A DNA stretch of 55,334 nt. It comes from a virus. Within the stretch, counting starts at the first letter, position 1. Each line of letters starts with the position of its first letter. The notes beneath the pieces were generated by a model. The model worked only from the letters and a program-made list of their open reading frames with translations, was not told where the DNA came from and did not search any database. Location of the stretch: positions 1 to 55,334 of the IMG/VR virus record IMGVR_UViG_3300044984_001537; one strand, written 5' to 3'. Positions 8,019 through 16,470 of this stretch are shown here, piece after piece. Both the position numbers and the translations under genes were made by a program.

Positions 8019-8355
8019 TAGTCCAATAACTCCACAGTTAGCTATTGTTACTTGGCTAGATGCGTTTGACGGACCAACAGGTTGGATGGACCCCAAGTCC
8101 TACAAACCTAACCCAATACGACCAATAAGTATTGGTTGGGTTATTCCAGATTTCTTAGATGACTATATAACCCTTGCCGGAACATTCCTTGTTGATACTA
8201 ACGAAGAAAACAAAGAATCTAAAGCGGAATATTATAGCAATCCTGCTCATATCCCACTTAAAATGGTACAATCAATAACATACATTGATGCACCTATTGA
8301 CATAGTTGCCTTAATGTTGTCCGATTTTAACACCAGGGGTTTTAATGCCGATTGA
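7996..8355 (+). CDS. Hypothetical protein before portal
   Basis: 119 residues from the ATG at 7996 (MQRKKKVDSPITPQLAIVTW), chosen because GAGGGAAG lies just before it. A longer frame from 7915 would overlap the metallophosphoesterase by 100 bases. Compact mixed alpha/beta-looking protein with Trp and Pro, possibly an Sm-like or OB fold (SIGWVIPDFLDDYITLAGTF), but no family is recognised. It overlaps the portal gene by 11 bases. Confidence 0.55.
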   Translation: MQRKKKVDSPITPQLAIVTWLDAFDGPTGWMDPKSYKPNPIRPISIGWVIPDFLDDYITLAGTFLVDTNEENKESKAEYYSNPAHIPLKMVQSITYIDAPIDIVALMLSDFNTRGFNAD

Positions 8356-10039
8356 TTTTTGGTCACCAAGTTATAGAGCTTCCTCTAGTGACCTAACTGT
8401 TGCTATTTCCCCACTTGGTTTAGTAGAACTTGCAGATGAAGAGTTTGAAGTTCATGGTCCACGACTTAACCGTTACAGTGCTTGCTGGGCCTGGTACCTT
8501 GGTCACCACTGGTCTTACAAGCGTGAACAGGGTGAACAAAACATTACCCTTAACTACACCCGTACTTTGGCAGATTACATTACCAACTTCTGTTTTGGTA
8601 AGGGCGTTCAATGGAAAGTTCCTGAACAGAACGGTGCAATTATCCCCCAATTGCTACACCGTGTATGGGAACAAGACAACTCAAAGCATAATGTCCTTTG
8701 GGAAATGGGTCAACTTGCTGGAGTAACTGGTGACTGTTTTGTAAAAGTAGCTTATGAAGACCCTTATGTTGACCCAATTGGGGTAACAAATGAAGGACGT
8801 ATTCGTGTTATTGCCTTGAACCCAGCACACTGTTTTCCTGAATACCACCCTCATGACCGTGATCGTTTGTTGCGTTTTAAATTAAAATACCGCTTTTGGG
8901 GTACTAGCCCTGAAGGTACTCGTCAGGTCTACACCTTTACTGAAATCTTGACTGATGACTCTATTGAGCAATATATTAATGATGAGCTAGTTGATCAATA
9001 CCCCAATCCAATTGGTCATATTCCAATTGTGCATATTCCCAACATGACCATCTCTTCATCCCCTTGGGGACAAGCTGATATTTGGGATATTATTCCTCTC
9101 AACCGTGAGCTAAACGAAAAGATGACTGAAGTATCAGACATCATTAACTATCATGCTGCTCCAGTAACAATTATTACTGGAGCTAAGGCAAGCCAGTTGG
9201 AACGTGGTCCTAAGAAAGTTTGGGCAGGTCTTCCTAAGGAAGCTAGTGTATTTAACCTTGAATCTAGCGGAAACATGGCTGGAGCTTTAGAGTATATTAC
9301 GTTCCTTAAAAGAGCTATGCATGAACTTACAGGTGTACCCGAAACAGCTCTTGGACAGTTTCAGCCAGTATCTAACACTTCTGGTGTAGCTCTTGCTATT
9401 CAATATCAGCCTTTGATGAATCGCTTTAACATGAAGCGTATTCACTTTACTAAAGGCCTTGAAAAGATTAATGAACTGATCATTAGAACAGCAGCAATCT
9501 TTACTCCTGAAGCTCTTATCTATAACCCTGCTACTACAGAATCACCTGAAGTGGATCAACTTACACAGCTTGATCCTATGGACCCCTTGACTTACCGCAC
9601 GCAAGTTCACTGGCCTGAACCCCTGCCAATTGACGTGCTTATTAAACTTAACGAAGCCCAAGCTAAAATGGCTATGGGTCTTGAATCTAAAGAAGGCGCT
9701 ATGCGCATGCTTGGTGAGGAGTTCCCACGGGAGAAACTTGCTGAGATATTTGAAGAACTCCGTGATGATGCTATTGACCAGGGTGCGCTTGATATGTTGC
9801 GCGCTCAAATCAATCAAGCTGTCATGATGGCAACAGGCTTGTTACCCGGACCAGATGGCACCAGCACGGTACCCTCTGGAAATGGTAATGTAACAAGTGC
9901 AGGTTCACCACAAGGACAAGGGGGCCCCTTACCGGGCACTCAAGTTATGGGTGGTCCTGTAGAAGGAATGGTAAACAATATCGTTGCAAAGGCATACGGA
10001 GCTAGGTTATCCCAGCGTCGTGTTCCTGATGAAGAATAA
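8345..10039 (+). CDS. Portal protein
   Basis: 564 residues, forming the dodecameric portal at the unique capsid vertex through which DNA is packaged. Typical features: a Tyr/Trp-rich N-terminal wing (YSACWAWYLGHHWSYKREQG), the central NRELNEKMTEVSDIINYHAA helix region, a GVPETALG.. segment (residues ~334-346) and a Pro/Gly-rich low-complexity tail. Length and place (TerL - portal - scaffold - capsid) match portal proteins of tailed phages. The motif evidence is weaker than for terminase, but order and family look are convincing. Confidence 0.85.
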   Translation: MPIDFWSPSYRASSSDLTVAISPLGLVELADEEFEVHGPRLNRYSACWAWYLGHHWSYKREQGEQNITLNYTRTLADYITNFCFGKGVQWKVPEQNGAIIPQLLHRVWEQDNSKHNVLWEMGQLAGVTGDCFVKVAYEDPYVDPIGVTNEGRIRVIALNPAHCFPEYHPHDRDRLLRFKLKYRFWGTSPEGTRQVYTFTEILTDDSIEQYINDELVDQYPNPIGHIPIVHIPNMTISSSPWGQADIWDIIPLNRELNEKMTEVSDIINYHAAPVTIITGAKASQLERGPKKVWAGLPKEASVFNLESSGNMAGALEYITFLKRAMHELTGVPETALGQFQPVSNTSGVALAIQYQPLMNRFNMKRIHFTKGLEKINELIIRTAAIFTPEALIYNPATTESPEVDQLTQLDPMDPLTYRTQVHWPEPLPIDVLIKLNEAQAKMAMGLESKEGAMRMLGEEFPREKLAEIFEELRDDAIDQGALDMLRAQINQAVMMATGLLPGPDGTSTVPSGNGNVTSAGSPQGQGGPLPGTQVMGGPVEGMVNNIVAKAYGARLSQRRVPDEE

Positions 10040-10089
10040 ATTGTAGTTTTAACTCAGCTATTAACAGCCCAACTAAAAGAGGTTAACTT

Positions 10090-10860
10090 ATGTCAAAATT
10101 TGAAGATGGTATTCAGGTACCTGTAGATCCGGAAGAAACTCCGGCTCCAAAGGTACAGGAAGAAAAGTATTTCTCTGAAGAGGACATTCAAAAAGTCCGT
10201 CAGCAGGAGAAGGACAAGATGTACAAGCGTCTTGAAGACGCCGATCATCGTGTCAAATCAATGGAAGAGCAGCTATCGGTGCTTAGTACTGATCGTGAGC
10301 AAGCCATTAAAGAAGCATCAAATCGCGCTAAGAAAGAAGCAGAGCTTACTCGTCAGCGTGAAATAGAAGAGCTTTCTGCAAAGGATCTTCTTTCAAAAAG
10401 AGAAGATGAATTCAATCAGCGTATTAACCAGGTTGAGCAAGAGTGGGGTCAGAAGTTTTCCGAATTGGAAAAGCAACGCCAAGCCACTGATGCAATGCTT
10501 GAAAAAGAACGTTACCTCCAGCAACTAGAATCGTATCGTCAACGACGTATCCAGTCTGAGACTGACACGATTATTCCTGAACTACGAGATCTTGTAGCAG
10601 GTAATAGTGAAGAAGAGATTGAACATAGCATTACAGTACTTCGTGATCGAAGTACTGCTATAATTGAATCAATCCAGCAAGCGAGCCCCCCTCGCTTGAA
10701 AGGGACCACCACTACGGCGCCCCCCTCTGGACCACTGGACAACCAAACGGACTACCAAACGGTCAGCGCGGAAGATATCCGTAATATGCCGATGGATCAA
10801 TACGTAAAAATGCGTGAAAGACTTATGTCAGCAACACGGGCTCCTAGAGGCCGTTACTAG
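10090..10860 (+). CDS. Scaffold-like coiled-coil protein
   Basis: 256 residues. A long charged heptad-rich region (about residues 28-185, e.g. QQEKDKMYKRLEDADHRVKS, EELSAKDLLSKREDEFNQRI) predicts an extended coiled coil. A Pro/Thr-rich linker and a basic C-terminus (MRERLMSATRAPRGRY) follow. Capsid scaffolds of this type sit between portal and major capsid genes, interact with capsid protein by the basic tail and leave or are cleaved before packaging. No protease domain is seen here, so it is a pure scaffold by inference. AGAGG precedes the ATG. Confidence 0.75.
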   Translation: MSKFEDGIQVPVDPEETPAPKVQEEKYFSEEDIQKVRQQEKDKMYKRLEDADHRVKSMEEQLSVLSTDREQAIKEASNRAKKEAELTRQREIEELSAKDLLSKREDEFNQRINQVEQEWGQKFSELEKQRQATDAMLEKERYLQQLESYRQRRIQSETDTIIPELRDLVAGNSEEEIEHSITVLRDRSTAIIESIQQASPPRLKGTTTTAPPSGPLDNQTDYQTVSAEDIRNMPMDQYVKMRERLMSATRAPRGRY

Positions 10861-10899
10861 TAATTAAACCCAACAACCTATCCATCGGAGGATATTAAA

Positions 10900-12024
10900 A
10901 TGGCATTACCCGCACCCGCAGGTGGAGCAATTACCGGAACAGGTACTTATACTGGTGGCTCAGGCAACCAAGTAACAGGATACACTGACGGTAGTTCGGC
11001 TCTATCTCCCGCAATCCAGCAAATTTGGTCAAAGGAAATCCTTTTCCAGGCTATGCCGGTTCTACGCTTTGAACAGTTCGCTGTGAAGAAGACGGAACTC
11101 GGTGTTATGCCAGGTTTGACCATCAACTTCATGCGCTACAACAACCTTACGGTTGATGAATCAGCTGGAGCTAACTTGACTGAAGGTTCACGTATGGAAC
11201 CGTCAGCTTTGTCAGCTAGCCAGATTCAGATCACCGTGTCAGAACAGGGTAAGGCTGTTGCCGTTACCGAATTGTTGCTCAATGCATCATTCGATGACGT
11301 CATGGCTTCGTCCTCGCGTCTGCTTGGTCGTCACATGGCACAGAGCATGGACATTCAGGCTCGTAATACCCTCTACAAGAACGGTATCCCGTTCGGTGGT
11401 GGATCGGCTGTTCCTCCGAGCGTTGTGTTCGGTCGTACCGCAGCTTCTACTCGTGGCGCAATCAGCCCGTACGATGCAGGTAACCTTGGTACCGCTTCAT
11501 CGCCTGGTTACTTGAGCCCCGCATCCATCAAGGACGCAGTTGAAGTCCTCGCTGGTCAGAACATCCCGCGTTTGGGCGACACCTACGTGTGCTTCGTTCA
11601 CCCGTCGCAGAGCCGTTCGCTCCGTGACTGGCCGGAATTCATCGAAGTCACCAAGTACGCTGCTCCGGGCAACTTCATGCTCGGTGAAATTGGCCGCTTG
11701 TATGACGTCGTGTTCATTGAAACCACCCAGGTTAAGAAGGGCTTGGATGCTACTGCAACCACTGCTCCTCTGTACGGTATGGGTTCAACCCTTGACACCA
11801 GTGCTACTGCTGGCTTCCAGGAAAATGCCGATTCTTACAACGCCATCATGATTGGTGACAACTCCTTTGGTCACGCCATCAGCCTTCCGGTTGAATTGCG
11901 TGACGGTGGTGTCATTGACTTTGGTCGTGAGCATGGTCTTGCCTGGTACGCCATCTGGGGCTTTGGTGTAATCACACACGAGTCGCGTGTTATTCTCAAC
12001 ACGCTTGGTGGCGCCATTTCCTGA
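10900..12024 (+). CDS. Major capsid protein
   Basis: 374 residues, with GGAGG ribosome-binding site. Gly/Thr-rich N-arm followed by an HK97-fold-like core: SKEILFQAMPVLRFEQFAV, LTEGSRMEPSALSASQIQIT, then a long helix (LGRHMAQSMDIQARNTLYKN) and a C-terminal P-domain (YVCFVHPSQSRSLRDWPEFI, DYGREHGLAWYAIWG-like end). Position after portal/scaffold fits. Base use differs from neighbours, with more C- and G-ending codons over most of the gene, consistent with codon optimisation of the most abundant virion protein. A strong GC hairpin follows at 12076. Confidence 0.9.
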   Translation: MALPAPAGGAITGTGTYTGGSGNQVTGYTDGSSALSPAIQQIWSKEILFQAMPVLRFEQFAVKKTELGVMPGLTINFMRYNNLTVDESAGANLTEGSRMEPSALSASQIQITVSEQGKAVAVTELLLNASFDDVMASSSRLLGRHMAQSMDIQARNTLYKNGIPFGGGSAVPPSVVFGRTAASTRGAISPYDAGNLGTASSPGYLSPASIKDAVEVLAGQNIPRLGDTYVCFVHPSQSRSLRDWPEFIEVTKYAAPGNFMLGEIGRLYDVVFIETTQVKKGLDATATTAPLYGMGSTLDTSATAGFQENADSYNAIMIGDNSFGHAISLPVELRDGGVIDFGREHGLAWYAIWGFGVITHESRVILNTLGGAIS

Positions 12025-12064
12025 ACCTAAAAAGGTAAGGAATCGTAACCCATTTAAGGGTACG

Positions 12065-12110
12065 AATGGTGTAATATGGGTGGGGGCAGAAACCCCCACC
12101 CATTACCATT
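12065..12110 (+). terminator. GC-rich hairpin after the capsid gene
   Basis: Core stem ATGGGTGGGGG (12076-12086) pairs perfectly with CCCCCACCCAT (12093-12103), loop CAGAAA. An outer 6-bp stem AATGGT/ACCATT (12065-12070/12105-12110) extends it. It starts ~40 bases after the capsid stop. No T-tract follows, so it may be a weak terminator, a transcription pause or an mRNA 3'-end protector that raises capsid mRNA over downstream genes. Confidence 0.65.
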
Positions 12111-12138
12111 TATAAGCACATAACTACAAGGAGATATC

Positions 12139-12387
12139 ATGGCTCGCAAGATTACGACCACCACAAATTGGGCAGAACCAGTAGAACACGATGAAGTAGT
12201 CATTGACAAACCCGTCATTGTTTCTTCGTCTGACCCTAATTTTGTAAAAGCAAGAGTTAAGGGAACATGGGTTATGTTCTGGGGTCAAGACAAGTTTGAT
12301 TTTGTTGACGGAAAGAGTTACAAGTTGCCAAAAGACTTGTTTAACTACCTCCGTAATAACGGTAATATTTACGACACTATGGCCTGA
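12139..12387 (+). CDS. Small post-capsid protein
   Basis: 82 residues, ribosome-binding site AAGGAG. Beta-looking protein (VKARVKGTWVMFWGQDKFDF, then VDGKSYKLPKDLFNYLRNNG). Its compact size and place right after the capsid gene would fit a head decoration or connector component, but no family is recognised. It lies after the capsid hairpin, so its expression may be lower than that of capsid. Confidence 0.55.
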   Translation: MARKITTTTNWAEPVEHDEVVIDKPVIVSSSDPNFVKARVKGTWVMFWGQDKFDFVDGKSYKLPKDLFNYLRNNGNIYDTMA

Positions 12388-12394
12388 GGTATAC

Positions 12395-13828
12395 ATGCCC
12401 TTCATAATCCCTAACGCTACTGATATTCCAGATAGCAACAGTCATTTTATTAGCCTAGACCAGGCTGAGCCGGATTCTCTTGATTTTCAAATATTGGGAG
12501 ACCGGTCAACTGGTGTAGTTACTGGCTGTAAAGTGAGTGTTGCTACTGGTCAATATAAAGTTCAAATTGAATCGGGATGGGTTTGCATAAGGGGAGAAAT
12601 ATATTCAGTAACTGGTATTCCTCAAAAAGATTTACCGTCAGTTCCAACGTCAACTTCAAATAGATTTGACTTAGTTGTTGCACGTTTAAACATAACGACT
12701 AATGTTGTTTCAATTGTTTCTTTAGCTGGTATTGAAAGTTCTAGTAACCCTACTTTTCCAAAATCAGCAGACAGACTAAACACTCCAACTGGATCATACA
12801 TTGACTCTACAACGGATGTTGTTTTAGCTGCTATTTACCGAAGTGGTGCTTCAGCAATATCTGATTCATGTATAGTAGATAAACGTGTAAACATCTCATC
12901 AAGTATTAGTTTTAGGGGTAGTGCAAACCCTAGTGACAGTGTTGGTATTGACGGTGATTTTTACTACAGATACACCACAGTAGCTGGTAGTTCAGGTACA
13001 TTTATCAAAAAAGATGGCAAGTGGATAGAGCTATTACTACAGACTGAATCTGGGTCTGTAACTCCGATTGGTTCAATAATTATGTGGCCAAGCAATGTTA
13101 CAACTCCAAACCCTGCTGGTAAAACATTTTGGTTTGAATGTAATGGGCAAGATATAGCTAAATCAGACTATGCTGTTTTGTATAACTTATTAGGTACCAC
13201 TTACGGAACTTCTAATACTAATACACTTTTTAAATTGCCAGATTTATCAAATAAGTTCATTCAAGGATCAAGTACCCCAGGTACTATTGGTGGAGCAGCA
13301 ACAGTCACTTTGAGTGAGGGTAATCTACCTGCACATGCTCATAGTTCACCTGTGCACACTCATGGGGTTGGCAACCACACACACCCTATAAAGCATACCC
13401 ATGCCCAACAAAACACTAACTCTGGTGGGGTGCATAGTCACTTAGGTACAAAGACCCAAGATGGACTATCTGGAGATTTTGCTACAAGACTTAACGTTTT
13501 TATACCCGGAACAGCTGATGGTTTGGGTGGTAATATTGGATTTGTAGCTCCGTTTTCATTTACTGCAGATGGTGTAGCTGATGGTCTTAACACATTCTTT
13601 AATGCAAACATAAGTGGTATGCAAATGCACTGGTCGGCAGAAACTGCTGATGCCCCTTCACACCAACACCCTATTGTGTTCCCAGAGCATGTAGGTGTTA
13701 GTGAATCTAGTACTGGAAACACTACAGAAAATGTAGCTGCACAAACTGGTGGTGGTGCTGGTGCTAGTACTGCTATCAGTGTTATTCCTCCTAACATAAC
13801 CATGCGTTGGTTTATACGCGCTTTATGA
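12395..13828 (+). CDS. Tail-collar fibre protein, His-rich
   Basis: 477 residues from the ATG at 12395 (MPFIIPNATDIPDSN); the frame is open further left but lacks coding character there and overlaps the previous gene. Residues ~223-300 carry a phage tail-collar domain (PIGSIIMWPS, FECNGQDIAKSDYAVLYNLL, FKLPDLSNKFIQG). A His-rich segment follows (~311-348: HAHSS, HTHG, HTHP, HTHAQ, HSHLG) with repeated HxH motifs, which in T4 gp37-type fibres bind iron. Likely a receptor-binding or short-fibre protein. Its location between capsid and neck genes is unusual. It overlaps the next small gene (ATGA). Confidence 0.75.
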   Translation: MPFIIPNATDIPDSNSHFISLDQAEPDSLDFQILGDRSTGVVTGCKVSVATGQYKVQIESGWVCIRGEIYSVTGIPQKDLPSVPTSTSNRFDLVVARLNITTNVVSIVSLAGIESSSNPTFPKSADRLNTPTGSYIDSTTDVVLAAIYRSGASAISDSCIVDKRVNISSSISFRGSANPSDSVGIDGDFYYRYTTVAGSSGTFIKKDGKWIELLLQTESGSVTPIGSIIMWPSNVTTPNPAGKTFWFECNGQDIAKSDYAVLYNLLGTTYGTSNTNTLFKLPDLSNKFIQGSSTPGTIGGAATVTLSEGNLPAHAHSSPVHTHGVGNHTHPIKHTHAQQNTNSGGVHSHLGTKTQDGLSGDFATRLNVFIPGTADGLGGNIGFVAPFSFTADGVADGLNTFFNANISGMQMHWSAETADAPSHQHPIVFPEHVGVSESSTGNTTENVAAQTGGGAGASTAISVIPPNITMRWFIRAL

Positions 13829-13980
13829 TAGAAAAGCTTCCTAATCCAACTGGTACTCCTGACGAAATAAGAATTAGGCGTATAACAAGTGTTGGCGCAA
13901 TGCGCCCAGAACAACCAGCTGTAAACCAACCAATGCAGAAGACTGTGCCAGGTAAAGACTCCGCTGACACCCCTACTTGA
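13825..13980 (+). CDS. Small hypothetical protein, 51 aa
   Basis: Starts in an ATGA overlap with the tail-collar gene and ends 14 bases before the next gene. Begins MIEKLPNPTGTPDEIRIRRI and is Pro-rich and basic/acidic mixed, ending SADTPT. No family recognised. The overlap and the preserved frame over the whole gap favour a real gene, perhaps a small connector or fibre-linked peptide. Confidence 0.5.
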   Translation: MIEKLPNPTGTPDEIRIRRITSVGAMRPEQPAVNQPMQKTVPGKDSADTPT

Positions 13981-13994
13981 GATAGACTGGTTAT

Positions 13995-14795
13995 ATGGCA
14001 ACACAAGCAGATATTGAAACTATTGCAAGGACCTATCTCAGGGATTTTCCTAAGTTCTTTCAAACATCTTTTGATGTTGTTGGACGTACCTATGAATTAG
14101 ACCATATTAATATTGACTCTGAATCTTTGTGGGTAGCTGTATACACATCTAACTCCGGAGCAGCATCGGTATTGGCAGCTTCCCAATATAGTGTTGATGA
14201 ACGTAATGGTATTTTAAGACTTTCCGGAAATTATTCAAGTAGCACTAAAGTTATGGTTGAGGGTTACTATTATGAGTGGGTTACCCCTACTGACTTATCT
14301 TTTTATGCTAAAAGAGCACTAGAAAAGCACTTACATACCATTAACCTGTCTATTGAACAATTGTCAGATGTAGTTATTAATGCCATTGGTATAGCTGCTA
14401 TCTGTGAGTCTTTGTGGGCTTTAATGACTGAGTACAGTCGTGATATTGATGTTATTACTTCTGAGTCTGTACATATTCCAGCTAGTCAACGTTTTAGAAT
14501 GGTGCAATCTTTACTTTCCCAGTGGGAGGGTGAATACAGGCGTCACGCTACATCACTTAATATTGGTTTTGACAGACTAGAGGTCTTTAATCTTCGCCGT
14601 ACTTCTAGAACTACCAATCGCCTTGTGCCACTATACAAGTCTAAAGAACTTGGAGATTTCTCACCCTTGGAACGTCAGTGGCCTGAAATTGATGAAGGTA
14701 TTGTTAGCCCAGAAACTAAGGGAGATAAGCTACGTGAAGACGTGTATATAGACACTAACCCACCATCGGGTGCTACTACGAATTCATTTTACTAA
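13995..14795 (+). CDS. Putative neck/connector protein
   Basis: 266 residues, not recognised by motif. Mixed alpha/beta with a beta-rich N-terminus (FQTSFDVVGRTYELDHINID), a central helical segment (LSFYAKRALEKHLHTINLSI) and a charged C-terminus. Its place after the capsid region and before the head-completion genes suggests a head-tail connector. The stop overlaps the next ATG (TAATG), indicating coupling. Function inferred only from order. Confidence 0.5.
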   Translation: MATQADIETIARTYLRDFPKFFQTSFDVVGRTYELDHINIDSESLWVAVYTSNSGAASVLAASQYSVDERNGILRLSGNYSSSTKVMVEGYYYEWVTPTDLSFYAKRALEKHLHTINLSIEQLSDVVINAIGIAAICESLWALMTEYSRDIDVITSESVHIPASQRFRMVQSLLSQWEGEYRRHATSLNIGFDRLEVFNLRRTSRTTNRLVPLYKSKELGDFSPLERQWPEIDEGIVSPETKGDKLREDVYIDTNPPSGATTNSFY

Positions 14796-15337
14796 TGAAC
14801 CTTCATACTGAATTATCCTTAATTAATAAGCACTTTAGTAAAAGACACAAAGACTCAGGTTCGGAATACTTAGTTTGGTATGAATTTATACCATTAGGAA
14901 CTAGCGCCAGCGTTACCAGTGTTTATGATGATGTGTATGACGAATCACCTTATGGTACGGGTGGTCGTAAGTACAAACCTGGTGTTGTTCTTCCTGCTCT
15001 ACTTGCTGCAGAAACAGAAGACCAAAGAAGATCTATTCCTGAGGGTAGATTAACTTTAGAAACAATGAATCTATTTGTACCTGTTAATGCCATGCGAAAT
15101 GCCGGAATTGAAACGGTATGGGAATATAGAAACCATCTTAATGACGTATTTTTGTATGATGGTAGATTCTTTTCTGTGTATAGTTATACAGTTAGAGGTC
15201 GCGTAAAAGGTGAAGTTTTTGTACTTATTGAAGGTCAAGAACTTTATGTTGACCAAGAATTTGTAAACGACAATAACTTTCCTGAGCTGTCGTCTAATAA
15301 CCTCCCATGGCCTGCAACCCTACCTCAAATAGGCTAA
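14795..15337 (+). CDS. Putative head-closure/neck protein
   Basis: 180 residues. Contains a loop with DDVYDESPYGTGGRKYKPG and a C-terminal beta-rich part (YDGRFFSVYSYTVRGRVKGE) that looks like the small head-closure proteins (gp16/SPP1-type) following the connector in tailed phages. No catalytic motifs. The next gene is separated by a 60-base structured spacer. Confidence 0.5.
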   Translation: MNLHTELSLINKHFSKRHKDSGSEYLVWYEFIPLGTSASVTSVYDDVYDESPYGTGGRKYKPGVVLPALLAAETEDQRRSIPEGRLTLETMNLFVPVNAMRNAGIETVWEYRNHLNDVFLYDGRFFSVYSYTVRGRVKGEVFVLIEGQELYVDQEFVNDNNFPELSSNNLPWPATLPQIG

Positions 15338-15341
15338 AATT

Positions 15342-15383
15342 GTTCTAGTTGCAACGTGCGTTGTAACCTTCAACGCCTAGAAC
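15342..15383 (+). promoter_or_regulatory. Structured intergenic RNA element
   Basis: Outer arms GTTCTAG (15342-15348) and CTAGAAC (15377-15383) are perfect complements. Between them GTTGCAAC (15348-15355) and GTTGTAAC (15360-15367) can pair as an 8-bp stem with one G-U and loop GTGC. They compete at one base with the outer stem. Only 16 bases separate it from the ATG at 15398. Could protect or regulate mRNA; no T-tract. Confidence 0.4.
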
Positions 15384-15397
15384 TGTAAGGGGTCCCA

Positions 15398-15772
15398 ATG
15401 ACTGGGAAAACTGCATCAACTTCTTCTTACCGTTCTAAAGTTAAGCCAAGCACCCCTTATGCAGTTAACAACTTAATTACTAGTTTAAATAAAGTTGAAA
15501 AGGCAATAAAAGCTGCAGTTAGAAAGTACCAGACAAAGGTACGTAAAGAGGCCAAAGATTCTTGGGGTGAAGCTGCTAAAACTATTAATGTAACTTTTGA
15601 TTATGACAATATGGTTGTACATATTACATCAAATCATCCAGATGCTGATATGCTAGAACATGGTTCTGATGAATTCCCACCCAGCCCTGTTATTAGAATG
15701 GCGGCAATAAAAGCACAAGAAGAACTTATTCCGTTAATTAAAACACAACTTATAAAAATAGGTCTTAAATAA
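15398..15772 (+). CDS. Putative tail-completion (HK97 gp10-like) protein
   Basis: 124 residues. A long basic helix (LNKVEKAIKAAVRKYQTKVR KEAKD...) precedes a beta hairpin (VTFDYDNMVVHITSNHPDAD) and the phrase LEHGSDEFPPSPVIRMA, which resembles the YVEFGT..mpA.Pfl.pA loop of HK97 gp10-type neck proteins. Ribosome-binding site AAGGGG. The stop overlaps the next ATG (TAATG). Role: joining tail to head, inferred. Confidence 0.6.
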   Translation: MTGKTASTSSYRSKVKPSTPYAVNNLITSLNKVEKAIKAAVRKYQTKVRKEAKDSWGEAAKTINVTFDYDNMVVHITSNHPDADMLEHGSDEFPPSPVIRMAAIKAQEELIPLIKTQLIKIGLK

Positions 15773-16470
15773 TGTCTAATAAGGGATTCCTTCTTGCAGA
15801 AGATGCTGCTGTAAAGAATAGGTTTAGTAACCTAACTGTTTCTGATGACCGCAACCAAGAGAGATTAGTACAAGTATTTTTCAGGTATCCAGAAGGTGAA
15901 ACTGAAAAAGCTTACCCATTTATAACTGTGGAAATGATTGGCATGTCGCATGACACTAGGCGCCAGCTTTCAGAAACTACTTATTACTACAGTAACTCTG
16001 CCTCAGCTTCCAATAGCCCTGCATATATTAATTATTATCCCTCAGAGTTAACTGCATCCGAGCTTGCTGCTCAGGTTACAAACACCTCTGGTCTTAAAGT
16101 GCATTCCTTCATTCCAGTTACTTTAGTGTACCAAGTAACCACCTATACCAGAACTGCCCTACATGATCGACAGTTATCTAGTAAAATATTAAGACGAGTA
16201 GTACCATTTAGACAAGGATTTATTGAAATCCCAGAAGATGGTACAATTCGAAGATTTGATCTTCTGTCATGGAATCCCTCGGACCTCCTTGATAGAGAAG
16301 CAGGATACCGAAAACGTATCTTTAGAAAAGTGTTTACAATACAAATGAATGCTGAAATAGCTGACACGGATCTTACTGTGTTTAAGAAAGTTGCTTCAGT
16401 TGAAGGTGCTTTAGCTGTAGATAACAATGATAATTTTCCGTCAATAACCGACATTTTAGAGGAGTTTTAA
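15772..16470 (+). CDS. Putative tail terminator protein
   Basis: 232 residues. The segment QERLVQVFFRYPEGETEKAY, then PFITVEMIGM resembles the strand-rich core of phage tail terminators, which cap the sheath/tube and attach the tail to the head. Position directly before sheath fits. There is an insertion with SNSASASNSPAYINYYPSEL. No motif gives certainty. It ends immediately before the sheath start, and its last codons provide GAGGAG as ribosome-binding site. Confidence 0.55.
   Translation: MSNKGFLLAEDAAVKNRFSNLTVSDDRNQERLVQVFFRYPEGETEKAYPFITVEMIGMSHDTRRQLSETTYYYSNSASASNSPAYINYYPSELTASELAAQVTNTSGLKVHSFIPVTLVYQVTTYTRTALHDRQLSSKILRRVVPFRQGFIEIPEDGTIRRFDLLSWNPSDLLDREAGYRKRIFRKVFTIQMNAEIADTDLTVFKKVASVEGALAVDNNDNFPSITDILEEF

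Noticed and set aside
12296-12394. Longer N-terminus for the tail-collar protein
   Set aside because: The extra residues are the off-frame reading of the 82-residue gene; the ATG at 12395 follows GAGGT.
13438-14004. 188-codon minus-strand frame
   Set aside because: Antisense to the tail-collar gene and the start of the neck gene; no ribosome-binding site and no protein-like pattern.
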